From NCBI GenBank assembly GCA_051453625.1, contig JBOZIK010000001.1:11354231-11375894 (forward strand): a DNA stretch of 21,664 nt, written 5' to 3'. The first letter of the stretch is position 1. The number at the start of each line of letters is the position of its first letter. Both the position numbers and the translations under genes were made by a program. Shown in pieces: positions 1 through 8,664 of the stretch. The notes beneath the pieces were generated by a model. It saw nothing but the letters and a program-made list of their open reading frames with translations, was not told the origin of the DNA and ran no database searches. The DNA comes from Welwitschia mirabilis. Taxonomy: Eukaryota; Gnetophyta; Gnetopsida; Welwitschiales.

Positions 1-132
1 GCTTAATTCCTAAAGCTTTATGATGATTTTCCCTGGACATTAGACTAGAAAGGGGTTGAACAATCTAAATCTTTATGTGCTTCTATTATTGTTGTTGCTA
101 CCTTCTTATTTTCTATAAGTGTTTTCATAACA
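1..132 (+). mobile_element. 3' end of a Ty1/copia LTR (copy A)
   Basis: This is the pyrimidine-rich U5 end of an LTR that starts outside the window. It closes with CATAACA at 126-132 and is followed three bases later by a primer-binding site. The same succession (T-rich tract, TAACA end, degenerate primer site, leader with TTTGTGAGCAAA) recurs at about 8580-8758, so the two are diverged copies of one family. The 5' edge and the target-site duplication cannot be seen. Confidence 0.6.
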
Positions 133-134
133 AT

Positions 135-146
135 TTGTATTAGAGC
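135..146 (+). promoter_or_regulatory. Primer-binding site (tRNA-iMet type), degenerate
   Basis: TTGTATTAGAGC differs at two of twelve positions from TGGTATCAGAGC, the plant copia primer site complementary to the 3' end of initiator tRNA-Met. It lies just inside the LTR end at 132, where minus-strand DNA synthesis would be primed. Confidence 0.6.
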
Positions 147-237
147 TTAGGGTTGTGGAATTCTACAACTTGGATGATTAGTTCAAGATATCATAATTTG
201 TGAGCAAACCAGACCAACATACCATAAGTGAAGTGAA

Positions 238-300
238 GTGAGTGAAGCAAAGCATACTATTGTATCGAATCTATCAAAAATGGGTTATGGAGCGAATCAA
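238..300 (+). pseudogene. N-terminal scrap of a copia gag (copy A)
   Basis: About 21 codons stay open up to the assembly gap at 301 and read SEAKHTIVSNLSKMGYG. The matching leader at 8734-8758 has ATGAATGCAAGCAAAGC, which suggests that the original Gag start was there and that copy A has lost its ATG (GTG at 238). The placement 90 bases after a primer site supports a Gag start. The rest of gag is not on the other side of the gap: sequence from 401 belongs to an element on the opposite strand. The identification is by context and by comparison with copy B, not by a diagnostic motif. Confidence 0.4.
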
Positions 301-400
301 NNNNNNNNNNNNNNNNNNNNNNNNNNNNNNNNNNNNNNNNNNNNNNNNNNNNNNNNNNNNNNNNNNNNNNNNNNNNNNNNNNNNNNNNNNNNNNNNNNNN
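301..400. other. Assembly gap (100 N)
   Basis: A run of exactly 100 N, a conventional gap of unknown size. The plus-strand copy A leader/gag lies to its left. The minus-strand integrase start of a different copia element lies to its right. The flanks share no visible overlap, so a real join, a missing insertion boundary or a misjoin are all possible. Confidence 0.95.
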
Positions 401-619
401 CCCCAAAGAGATGTGTCCAATGGGGCCAACTAAATCAAAATGAATTAATTCTAATCTATATTATTTTAAATGCTTACTGTTTCTTCTGAAATTCACTCTT
501 TAACTTTGACCGATCACACAATCCAAACAGAAATCAAAAGAGAAGGAAACTTTAAGTAATAAACTTTTAGAAATAAGTACATGTAGACTTGTTTCACTCA
601 GATGCCCAAGGTGCTTGTG
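401..619 (-). pseudogene. Copia GAG-pre-integrase end and integrase start (minus element)
   Basis: Reading leftwards from 619 on the minus strand, the translation continues the upstream protease frame after a stop. It shows HKHLGHLSETSLHVLISKS (the conserved HxRLGHxS block of GAG_pre-integrase), then FDFCLDCVIGQS (the C-x2-C of the integrase zinc finger). Around 470-405 comes LELIHFDLVGPIGHISLWG, matching the usual LELIHxDxxGP start of the integrase core with the first catalytic Asp. Several stops interrupt it. The element is cut by the gap at 301-400, so the rest of integrase, RT and RNase H are missing. Confidence 0.75.
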
Positions 620-1184
620 TTAAGTACTTGTTGCAACTTCTCCACTGGCTGAACAACCTGAACTACCAAGATTAACAAAACGTAAAACATAGATGGTACC
701 TTCTCTAGTCCCACAGGCAATTACTAATGCGCCTTTGCTGATTTTCGAAGAACTGCTATCAAACGTGGTCGTAAAACCATCGTCACTAAGCTGACCAGCT
801 GAGATTAGATTCTTTGCCAAACCTGGAACATGTCTGACATTGGTCAAAGTAATGATCTGGCTATGCTGTCTCATGAAAACAACTGTTCCTTTGCCTTTGA
901 CCTCATATTTGCGATCATCTCCCAACCAAACACATGAACCCTCTGCAATAGGTTCATAAGAAGAAAAGAATGTTTTTCTTGGGCAAACATGAAATGAGGC
1001 ACCAGTATCAATTATCCAAACCTCTGGAACCGAGTACACACAGACATTAACATCTCCTCCCTGCATTAATAGAGCAATGTCAGCTTCACTATCCGAAGGT
1101 AAAGCAGAGCTGGAAGCGTCCTTGTTCTTTTCATCCCTCTTCTTACGTGTGTCTTTAAGCTTCCAGCAATCTTTTATCATATGT
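620..1184 (-). pseudogene. Copia aspartic protease region of Gag-Pol (minus element)
   Basis: This open stretch holds the second half of a CCHC zinc knuckle (HMIKDCW) just inside the gap edge, and a Lys/Asp/Ser-rich linker. The aspartic protease follows with its catalytic motif in WIIDTGASFHVC. Further on are the flap-side block GDDRKYEVKGKGTVVF and the HVPGLAKNLISAGQLSDDG block that leads into GAG_pre-integrase. In copia elements this protease cuts the Gag-Pol polyprotein inside virus-like particles. The frame is intact for about 180 codons and ends at a stop after ATST. The neighbouring gag and integrase parts carry stops, so the locus is dead. Family assignment is secure. Confidence 0.85.
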
Positions 1185-1218
1185 NNNNNNNNNNNNNNNN
1201 NNNNNNNNNNNNNNNNNN
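1185..1218. other. Masked or gapped bases (34 N) inside the Gag zinc knuckle
   Basis: The 34 N fall between SRSKSIVRSPG and HMIKDCWKLK. They cover where the two N-terminal cysteines of the CCHC nucleic-acid-binding knuckle should be. The length fits a roughly in-frame replacement of 11-12 codons. Confidence 0.9.
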
Positions 1219-1928
1219 TGCCTGGGGATCTAACAATGCTCTTGCTTCTACTATATCCTCCTCTAGATTGCGAACGTCCTCTATGAGTTGCCAAAGCCTT
1301 TCCTTGTTTCTCGCTGCTAGATGCACCAAATGCATTCTACTTTTCTATCTCCAATAACATTGCTATAAGTTCTTTAAGTGTCAAACTATTATTACCAACA
1401 GACATTAAAATCAAAGTTACCATAATCGACCAGCTCTAAGACAATGAAATCAGAATAGCAGTAATGCGCATCTCCTCCGTAAATGTAATCCCAAGATCAT
1501 CAAATTGTGAAAAATATGTTTTGCATCTCATCCAAATAACTCAAAAAGTTTGTTCTTTCCTTCATCTTTGTAGTAAAAGCTTGTCTTAGGACCACATACC
1601 TATTTATCATAGAAGGCTAATCGTATCGGTGTTTCAACTTTGGACAGAGTTCCTGTGCAGTCAAAACTCTTGAATAAGCCTTCAAAATGCTATTGTTGAG
1701 ACAGGTGCAAATGAAAGAGAAGGCATTAGAATTTATCTCATCCCATTAAGCATCTGGCATGAAGGTCAACCAACCAATATCATCCATCTTCAGATCTGCC
1801 TTTGCTTGTGCTTTCGTCTTTAAAGCAAGCTTACATACCTTTTGCTGCAGAATGTCTTCCATCAAGATTTTCCACACACCCCAATTTTTTGGGCCCAAAA
1901 GTCTGTCTGTTGTTTGCAAATGCTCCAT
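1219..1928 (-). pseudogene. Copia Gag (minus element), broken
   Basis: The likely start is the ATG at 1928 (MEHLQTTDRLLGPKNWGVWK), about 100 bases after the primer site. The ORF can be extended upstream only through a GTG. The N-terminus has the typical copia Gag block with NWxxWK, followed by MEDILQQK. A stop follows PDA at 1746, and later blocks appear in shifted frames: FICTCLNNSILKAYSRVLTA, RTNFLSYLDEMQNIFFTI and EEMRITAILI. These match the UBN2/Retrotran_gag domain in order. A Ser/Arg/Gly-rich stretch (RGRSQSRGGYSRSKS) precedes the masked zinc knuckle. Gag would form the virus-like particle. Frameshifts and stops make this a pseudogene. Confidence 0.75.
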
Positions 1929-2026
1929 TGGAAACCCTAGCACTTCGATCTGAACTTGTTAACAAAAAAAAAATTTGTTGATGTGCTTCGCGCACTTCAC
2001 AAAGGGCTCGCTACGCTCGCAATCTC
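1929..2026 (-). other. Leader of the minus copia element, CpG-rich
   Basis: This is the untranslated stretch between primer site and gag. Next to the primer site it carries three GCGAG copies (plus-strand CTCGC at 2007, 2016 and 2024). There is also a short hairpin, GTGC-TTCGC-GCAC, at 1983-1995 (plus strand), then a homopolymer run near 1962-1975. It is far richer in CpG than its surroundings. Retroelement leaders often hold packaging or dimerisation structures. That role here is only a guess. Confidence 0.5.
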
Positions 2027-2038
2027 GCTCTAATACCA
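2027..2038 (-). promoter_or_regulatory. Primer-binding site (tRNA-iMet type)
   Basis: On the minus strand this reads TGGTATTAGAGC, one mismatch from the standard plant copia site TGGTATCAGAGC. It is two bases inside the LTR end at 2041. It fixes the orientation of the element and identifies 2041-2336 as its 5' LTR. Confidence 0.85.
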
Positions 2039-2040
2039 CT

Positions 2041-2336
2041 TGTTACAAATCTATCAAGAAGAAAGTACTTAAACAAAATGGAATAGTAGGCACATAAAAG
2101 GAATAATATAGAATTTATGTGATTCAAGCTCTTTTTACCCCACGTCCACGAGAAGCAATGCAGAGCTCTATTGATTAATTAGGAGCAAATGTGTCCAGAT
2201 ACAACAAACAACTCCCTAACAGGTTTATATAGCCCTAGAGTTAGGGTTACAAGCCAATCCCCTTTTACAACTTTAAATAGGGGTCAATCTTAAAACATAA
2301 CATTACAACTTAAATAATATTTTTGCCTTCTCAACA
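2041..2336 (-). mobile_element. 5' LTR of the minus copia element (296 bp)
   Basis: Read on the minus strand the LTR begins TGTTGAGAAGG at 2336 and ends TTTGTAACA at 2041, with TG...CA ends and a primer site immediately after. The length is normal for a small copia LTR. Directly outside, at 2337, plus-strand integrase of another element begins, so this element inserted into a copia integrase gene or the two were joined by rearrangement. The flank is TTGAC (2337-2341). The matching duplication at the other end is not in the window. Confidence 0.8.
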
Positions 2337-3060
2337 TTGACCTCATTACTATAGGCTTGACAGGTGCTCCTCAAACTACAAGTCTAGGCAGTAAGAAGTA
2401 CTTCTTAGTCATGGTTGATGGTTACTCTACGTTTACTTGGGTATCATTTCTGACAAATAAGTCTGAAGCTTGGAATTTTTTGTTGAAATACGTAATCTAG
2501 TGCAAAACGAAAAAGGTTGCATTATTAAGAAAATTAGAAGTGACCATGCTAGAGAATTTGAAAATCAATCTTTTCAAAGATATTGTATTGACATTGGAAT
2601 TAATCATGAATTCTCAGCTCCAAAAACTCCTTAACAGAATGGAGTGGTTGAGAGAAAGAATAGAGTACTTCAACAAAGAGTACTTCAACAAATGGCAAGA
2701 ACAACGTTGAATCGTAAGGAGGTACCTAGAACCTTTTGGGCAAATGCAGTAAATACAACTTGTTATATTGTTAATCAAGTTTACTTGAGGAGTGATCAGC
2801 TTCGTCATTGTTGATCACCTATGGGTTGGAAAGGTAGCAAATTAAATGTGTCATAGTTTAAACGGTTTGGGAGTATGTGCTCCATGTTAAAAGATAGAGA
2901 AATTATAAGAAAGTTTGATTTTAAAGTTGCAAAGCTATTTTTCTTGGATGTTCTTTTAAGAGTAGAGCACATAGAGCCTTTAATAAACAAATCCTTTTCA
3001 TAGAAGAATCTATAAATGCAAAAATTGATGATGCTATCACTAGTCATTTTAGTGCACATG
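2337..3060 (+). pseudogene. Copia integrase core (plus Sirevirus-like element), decayed
   Basis: The reading starts at DLITIGLTGAPQTTSLGSKK and continues with YFLVMVDGYSTFTWVSFL, the copia integrase core. The second catalytic Asp is in IRSDHAREFEN (about 2527-2560). The third catalytic residue is in NGVVERKNR (about 2639-2665), directly after a CAA-to-TAA stop in the PQQNG block. After this the C-terminal part drifts through several frames, including a small local repeat of the AGAGTACTTCAACAAA type at 2662-2690. Integrase would insert the cDNA into the host genome. The catalytic triad is readable, but the gene is dead through stops and frameshifts. Its upstream part is missing, because an oppositely oriented LTR abuts it. 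Confidence 0.85.
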
Positions 3061-3300
3061 ATGATGAAAGAGCACCATTTAAGGATTTCTCTTATGACAA
3101 GGTATACTTAAGAAGAAGTGGTAGATCTAGTCAAAAATCAATGACATATGATGGTCAAGCTCAAGAGCTCAAGGATTATCCACTTGATACAATTACTAGA
3201 GATGTTAAACTCAGTTATGCACACAAGACAATCTCTTAAAAACTTTTGTGCTCATCTCTTATGTATGTTAGGTAGAGCTTAAGGATTTTGATAAAGCGGA
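3061..3300 (+). pseudogene. Integrase-RT linker of the plus element
   Basis: This is a low-conservation hinge between integrase and RT. A partly open frame reads DDERAPFKDFSYDKVYLRRS, then DYPLDTITRDVKLSYAHKTIS, and ends in a stop. Acidic and basic linkers with little conservation are normal here in copia pol. Assignment rests on position between two recognised domains. Confidence 0.55.
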
Positions 3301-4140
3301 AAGAAATGAAGAATGGATCTTGGCAATGCAAGAAGAACTAAATCACTTCACAAGAAATGATATGTGGGATTTGGTGCTAGGACCCACAAACAAGAACGTA
3401 ATTGGGACAAAGTGGATCTTCAAAAACAAGCGTGATGAAAACAATGTAATCACAAAGACCAAGGCAAGACTTGTGGTGTAAGGTTTCAATCAAATCGAAG
3501 GTACTGATGTTGGAGATACTTTTACTCCAGTTGCCAATTTAGAAAGCATTTGTAGGTTCTTATCTTTTGCCTCATACAAAAAGCTTAAAGTTTTCAGATG
3601 AATGTTAAAAGTGCATTTTTAAGTGGTACTCTTAATAAGGAAGTTTATGTCGAACAACCCAGAGTATTTATTGATCCTTTTCGTTCAAATCATGTATATA
3701 AACTTAGAAAAGCTTTGTATAGTTTAAAGCACACACCAAGAGCCAGGTATGAATAGATAGCTAGCTTTCTTACAACTTGTGCATATAAAAGAGGCTCTAT
3801 AGATAGAACTCTATTTATCAAGAATCTGGATAAGGAATCTAGATAAGGATTTCATAATTATTCAAATATATGTAAATGATATCATACTTGGCTCTTCAAA
3901 TGAAAAGTTGTCAGTAGAATTTGCAAGCTTGATGCAAAAAACACTTTGACATGAGCATAATTGTGGAGGTTAGTATGTTCCTTCTGCTGCTAGGTGATCA
4001 AGGTATCTTTCTTAACCCAAATATGCAAAAGACTTACTTAAAGGTTTAAGTTGGAAAATGCAAAATCAGTAAACACATCCATGTCGATCAATATTAAAAT
4101 AGATGTTGATCTAGAGGGTAAAGCAGTAGATTAGAAATTA
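3301..4140 (+). pseudogene. Copia reverse transcriptase (plus element), decayed
   Basis: RT blocks appear in order though in shifting frames. They are NEEWILAMQEELNHF and GTKWIFKNKRDENNVI. Next is NVKSAFLSGTLNKEVYVEQP, the block usually reading MDVKSAFLNG, where the first catalytic Asp is now Asn. Then come VYKLRKALYSLKHTPRARY and the active-site block IQIYVNDIILGSS, with YVDD changed to YVND. At least two frameshifts and several stops are present, one just before the QMNVKSAF block. A short duplication (AATCTGGATAAGG / AATCTAGATAAGG) sits at 3823-3848. RT would copy element RNA into cDNA. The wording of the blocks is Sirevirus-like. Confidence 0.85.
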
Positions 4141-4730
4141 TATAGAAGCGTCATTAGAAGTTTATTGTATGTAACAGCCACCGAACCTTATATAATGTTT
4201 AGTGTTAGTGTGTATGTGATAGATACCAAGTGAATCCAAAGGAGTCTTACTTGCAAGCAGTCAAAATACATCAAAGGTACTAGTGAATTTGGATTATGAT
4301 ATCCATGGACAACATCATATGAACTTCTAAGTTTTAGCAATGTGGATTGGGCCAAATGCAAAGATGATAAGGAGCGCAAAAGTGGAAGGTGCTTCTTTCT
4401 TGAATCATGTGTGGTGGCAACAGCAAGGGAAAAGCAAACTTTCTGATGTCATTAGCCACAAATCAAGCAGAATACATAAAAGCTTGGAATTGTTACAGTT
4501 AATTACTTTTAAGGAAAGAAATGACAAAGGATTTTGCAACAACACTAGTGTCATCAACATTTCCAAAGATCTAGTATTACACTCATGCACAAAACACATT
4601 GAAATTCAGCACCATGCTGTTCATGAACAAGTAAAAAGAGAACGTTTCAATGAAATTTGTTAGTATTGAAAGTCAATTTGCTAATATTATTACCAAGCCT
4701 TTTAGTTATAATCATTTTTTTTTATTTTAA
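4141..4730 (+). pseudogene. Copia RNase H (plus element), decayed
   Basis: The connection domain is recognised by YRSVIRSLLYVTATEPYIMF, equivalent to the usual SLLYLTxSRPDI block. RNase H follows with NVDWAKCKDDKERKSGRCFF, where the catalytic Asp of the DWAG motif is seen at about 4341-4350. Further on come SKLSDVISHKSS and a C-terminal part reading CTKHIEIQHHAVHEQVKRE, near 4586-4640. The end block SIESQFANIITKPF lies near 4669-4702. RNase H removes RNA from the RNA-DNA hybrid. Frameshifts split the domain into at least three frames. Confidence 0.8.
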
Positions 4731-5125
4731 GAAGAAAGCATGGATTTGTCCTCTATCCTCAAACTAAAAGCAAGACGGTCAACTAGATTTCCATTCCGAT
4801 CGCCAGATAATCCTGCTGAGATGAGGTCAACCAATCTAAAACTCATAGTCTAGATTCAAACCAGGCTTACAATCAGGTCAACTACCTAGACTAGTCGATC
4901 AGATCTAGAGTAGTCCGAGCCCACTTTCAATAGGGTTGATCAGACAAGATATGTGATTGACCAACGCGACATAAAAAGCATGATAGTTTTTTGGACTCCA
5001 AATGATACTTAAATCTGCTTAAATGTTAGAAGCTTCTTAAAGAAACTACCCCACATCTATTTAAAAACACTCTCCCTCACCTTTTTGACTCATTTCATTT
5101 GTCAACATCCTACACCTTTTCTGTC
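4731..5125 (+). repeat. Spacer after pol with a GGTCAAC repeat array
   Basis: There is no coding signal between RNase H and the extra ORF. Instead, near-regular copies of GGTCAAC occur at 4777, 4825 and 4876, with a diverged GGTTGAT at 4934, at spacings of 48 to 58 bases. Each is embedded in similar CTAGA/CCAGA context. The same core (GGGTTAAC/GGGTCAAC) forms an array in this element's 3' LTR at 6736-6936. The spacer may therefore contain an old piece of LTR, or the element carries related minisatellites in two places. Confidence 0.45.
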
Positions 5126-6240
5126 ATGTCAACATCCAAAGTCTGTTCTTTGTTTTCCTTGGGAAGCTGAGAATCGTTGAAGGGTCATCAAGCAAGGGAC
5201 TAAAGACCTTAAGAAGCAACCTGCCATCATACTTCTTTGGGGGCATGTCAGAGGAGGACATTAATAAGTTCTCTAAGTAGTTTGAAAAGGAGCCAATGTG
5301 TCAAGAAAGAAAAGTTGAATCTCATGAAGTTAGAGAGCTAAAAGAAGTCATAAAGCTATTGGAGGAGCTAGGGCTTTCCTGTTTCCTCAATGTTTCAGGT
5401 CCAACTTACTTTTTTCTCACTCCTGTGTTCTTTGCACATGCTTCCTTTAACGCTAAAAACTCAACTTTGTTAACTATGGTTCTTGGAAAGTGGATACAAG
5501 TTCATGCAAACCTCATCTCACCCCTTATAAGAATTCCAAAAGGTGATTTCGACGATTTTTGACCACTTGCTGACTCAAATGACAACAAATGCCAAGTCAC
5601 CAGAACTTTGTGTGGATAGCATATTACCCTGAAGAAGACCCTTCCCACCTCCTTTCTTGTTCCCAAGAATCATTTCTACACTTCTTTACTTATAATCTTC
5701 TTACTTTAGTTGGTCAAAGAAACGAAACATCAAATTATAGAACATATTTAATCTATCTTCTTGGTCAAAAGAGATTTGTTGGCCTTCCTTTCATTATTGA
5801 AAAACATGGTTTCTTAGTTAGAATTCATAAAGTCAAAGCTTTGCCCTACTTTATCCTTATTACCACTATCTGCAAATACTATAATGTTAAATTTCATCCT
5901 AAAATTGATAGCCTTACTCCTTTGACTCCTATTGGTTGAGCTACATTATCCTACATGCATATCTGTGATGAAGGTTCTTCCAAATCAACAAAGCCCCCTA
6001 TCAAATTTTCCCCTCAAGATGAAATGCTATCTTTTCTTAAGAAAGTTAGCTCCAAGACTATCACATCAAAGAGGCTCCTTTTGCTTTTGGCACTCTAGTC
6101 ACTAATACTTCAGATGAAGAGGCACAAGTTGATCCCTTACATGTTCAAAGTTTGTCATAAGACGAGAGTTCTTCTAACTCTGAAACCAAGTCTCACTCAT
6201 CATATCGTTTTGAGCTTCCTTTGTCATTGATGTCAAAAAG
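5126..6240 (+). pseudogene. Post-pol ORF ('envelope-like'/plant transposon protein) of the plus element
   Basis: An ATG at 5126 opens a reading that shifts frame near 5160 and continues with LPSYFFGGMSEEDINKFSK, a stop, then two open stretches (5296-5562 and 5589-5939). The middle has VSGPTYFFLTPVFFAHASFN and GKWIQVHANLISPLIRIPKG. A mid region has PFIIEKHGFLVRIHKVKALP. The C-terminal part has a Ser/acidic tail with NTSDEEAQVDP near 6103-6135. The same blocks in the same order occur in the minus element at 10390-11562. The layout resembles the PF20167-type putative plant transposon protein, and the envelope-like ORF described after pol in some Sireviruses. I make that link from memory, not from a search. 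No signal peptide or clear membrane anchor is visible. Function is unknown. Confidence 0.6.
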
Positions 6241-6248
6241 GGAAGAAA
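6235..6248 (+). promoter_or_regulatory. First polypurine tract of the plus Sirevirus-like element
   Basis: AAAAAGGGAAGAAA follows TTGTCATTGATGTC at the very end of the post-pol ORF. The same setting (ATCAATGTC then purines) is repeated 300 bases later directly before the LTR. Repeated polypurine tracts upstream of the 3' LTR are a known Sirevirus trait. Confidence 0.5.
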
Positions 6249-6536
6249 TATGCAATTGATAGATGATTTGTTGTTCGGATTTACGTGCTTTTGTATCTTA
6301 AATGCTTATGCACTTTTGTAATGGTTCTTGAAAAAAAGGCACAATATTTTGATCTAAAATGTCAATTATCTTTTGCTAGAAATGAGCTTCAATTGTAATC
6401 CACTTCCTAATGAATGAAATGCAACTGTATTACTTAAATTTGTTCATAAGGCTTTGTGAAAGGAGGAGCTTAAAATGCAATTTTGTTTTATGACAAAGAT
6501 GGTTTGAAATGACTTTATTTGTTTGCCATCAATGTC
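6249..6536 (+). other. 3' untranslated stretch of the plus element
   Basis: This is AT-rich sequence between the two polypurine tracts. It holds another purine patch (GTGAAAGGAGGAGC near 6457-6470) but no gene-like reading. Confidence 0.45.
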
Positions 6537-6548
6537 AAGGGGAAGGAT
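6537..6548 (+). promoter_or_regulatory. Main polypurine tract of the plus element
   Basis: AAGGGGAAGGAT lies directly before the LTR start TGTTAGAC. It is where plus-strand DNA synthesis would be primed. Confidence 0.75.
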
Positions 6549-7738
6549 TGTTAGACTTTATATTGCCAATTGATGTCAAACTAATAAATGTGATGATTAC
6601 ACAATAAAGCATATGTCATAGATCTTTTAGATGAAGTGATGACAAAATGGGAAGATAGTCAAAGATTTGGATAGATTTTGATCTCAAGTAACCCATCTTC
6701 CAACGTTTTGACATTGGGTTCATCAGTTCATTATAGAGGCAACCGAACCTAGAAAGTGTTCTTTGGGCTACTCCAAGTCGAAGTGATTGGGCCATTAATG
6801 GGGTTAACTAGACCTGGAACTTGTCTGGAAGGATGCTTCAAGTCGAGACAATCGGACCCTTTACTGGGTTAACCTAACTATATTCAGTAAAGAAACTCGT
6901 TTTGATGGTATTGACCAGATATCTCATGGGGTCAACCAGACCTGCAAAGAATCAGATTTCTAAATTTGTTTTTGAACCATTGTCTTGATCTCAATACTGG
7001 TTAGTAATTGCTAGTTTTCCTCCATGCAAGTATTTGTTTGTCAATAGATATCCCTTGAGGAGCATTTTAAAGGATTCAAAGACAAGTGAACACAAGGACA
7101 AGAAATAATCTATGCAACATAAGATTGCTAACAACCCAACTAAAGCTTATATTAGTCATCTTTTACTGTCTTTCTATTGTACCAAACTCTATACCTATTC
7201 TGAAGTCTAAGGTTCCATCTTCAGTGTTTTCACTTGAGTGATTTAGAGCACTAAGGGTTCATTCCTTTACTCATCTTGTTGAAGAAGTTAAGAGGTTGAG
7301 ACTTAGCTTGCAAAATATCCGCTTGTAAACTTTATAGGTTAACCTTAGTACCTATTGGAAAGTTACATGAACTAGGATCCAAAGTAGCCTTTATCATTGG
7401 CCATCTTCAAAGCTTAGAGTAGTGTTTGTCCTAAACCACTATAAGCCTCATGTTTGATGCACTTTTTAATCTCTCATGAGATTTGAATAATTTGTAATTT
7501 TATTTTTAGTTGTTTACTTGATAAGAGGTGAATTATAAAACCCTATACAACCCCACCCCCTTCTTTTGCCCTCCCCAACCCCCCCAACCACCAAACACAA
7601 ACAAGGTTATTTTGATTCTACGAGTCTAATATTTTAGCATTTTACTAGCTCTCGCATTTTTATTTTCTATTTCTATTATTTCATTTTGAATGGCATAAAC
7701 CCCTTAAAACCCCTTTTCCCTCATTAACTCGACTAACA
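6549..7738 (+). mobile_element. 3' LTR of the plus Sirevirus-like element (~1.05-1.19 kb)
   Basis: The LTR starts TGTTAGACTTTATATTGCC right after the polypurine tract. Its end is uncertain. CTAACA at 7733-7738 would pair with the TGTTAG start and give 1190 bp. An earlier end near 7597, after the C-rich run at 7548-7590, is also possible, because the minus element has a similar run (TTCACCCCCCTCTAGGG) at its very end. It contains an array of about 64-bp repeats with a GGTTAAC/GGTCAAC core at 6736-6936. The length around 1.1 kb fits Sirevirus LTRs. Confidence 0.65.
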
Positions 7739-7814
7739 AAACCATTACTCACAGATGAAACCTATCTTCATCCACATTATAAAACACTAGGTAGGGTTTA
7801 TCTTATAGGGGTCA

Positions 7815-8280
7815 AAATATTTACCCTTACACCATGTATTTGAGCTAGCAAAGAATCTCATTTCTGTTGGTTAGTTGACCTCTAATGGTTTACCAATGAC
7901 TTTTGGCATTGATTCTTACACGCCTTGCAAAGGAACTATGGTGACTGCACATGGCACTAAGGAAGAATCCATATACATTATAAAGACTATTCCTTATACT
8001 CTACATGCATTTATAGTAAAGGAGGATGATGCAGTGCTCTATTCCTCACATTTGNNNNNNNNNNGACATGCATATCTAGCAAAGGAGGATGATACGATGC
8101 TCTGGCTCAAAAGGGTTGGGCGCGTCAATTTTAGAAGTGATAATAGCAATAGTCATCCTTTGAAGTCCTTTTTGATGCTTCAAAGTTTTTAAGACTAATG
8201 TTGAAAATAATTTTGGATGTAAGATTAAACATGTATTGACCAATAATGGAGTAAAGTATGTTGGAAAAAGTGAAACCAAC
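7815..8280 (+). pseudogene. Copia protease-end/GAG_pre-integrase/integrase scrap
   Basis: The translation shows LHHVFELAKNLISVG, a stop, LTSNGLPMTFGIDSY and GTMVTAHGTKEESIYIIK. These align block for block with HVPGLAKNLISAGQL...GTREGTIYVL in the minus element at 620-1184. Next come HAFIVKEDDAVLY and, after a 10-N gap, HAYLAKEDDTMLWLKRVGRV, an in-frame duplicate of 21 codons. The downstream part near 8199-8280 reads TNVENNFGCKIKHVLTNNG and VKYVGKSETN, the second catalytic block of integrase (usually RTDNGGEYVG) with Asp changed to Asn. The core between them is deleted. It is a heavily rearranged scrap of a third copia element. Confidence 0.75.
8055..8064. other. Short gap (10 N) inside a tandem duplication
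   Basis: Ten N separate two copies of a 38-base sequence (8003-8040 and 8066-8103) with about six mismatches and an offset of 63. Confidence 0.9.
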
Positions 8281-8662
8281 ATTCCCCTTTTTATTATGCT
8301 CCTTTTTGTTTATTTTTATTGAAATAAAGTCTTCACCCTTTAAATGTTTTCAATGGATAATTATTATTTATCTTATGTGAGCCAGAGTTAAATCAATGTT
8401 AGCTTATGCTTACTTTAGGGTTTAACCATAAAATGAGTCTCTAAAAAGAAGGCATAGGTTGGGGGAAGAGGTATGAGGTTTTCGGCTGCAACTTTAGTTA
8501 TCGAACAAAGTTTGTGTCTTTGAGTATTTGTAATTTAATAGAGGATTGACTTGTGTTGTGGGGGCTAGGGTAGCAAACGTTGAAACCACATTAATCTTTG
8601 TGTCTCTTTTTACCATTTTCTTTTGCCATTGCCTTTCTATTTCCTACCTCATTTTTGTAACA
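8281..8662 (+). mobile_element. Ty1/copia LTR (copy B), start uncertain
   Basis: The end is TTTTTGTAACA at 8652-8662, followed by a degenerate primer site. The U5 side (AATCTTTGTGTCTCTTTTTACC and on) resembles 67-132 of the window. The start is unclear. TGTTGG at 8259 looks like an LTR start, but the integrase reading also passes through it (KYVGK), so the boundary may be anywhere from 8259 to about 8290. The span of roughly 380-400 bp is normal for a copia LTR. Confidence 0.5.
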
Positions 8663-8664
8663 AT

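Noticed and set aside
1077-1286. Plus-strand frame antisense to gag/protease
   Set aside because: The minus strand carries the conserved zinc-knuckle and protease readings.
2614-3059. Minus-strand frames antisense to the plus integrase
   Set aside because: The plus strand shows the catalytic SDHAREF and NGVVERKN blocks. The antisense frames have no motif.
4405-4599. Minus-strand frame in the plus element's RNase H
   Set aside because: Antisense to recognisable RNase H blocks.
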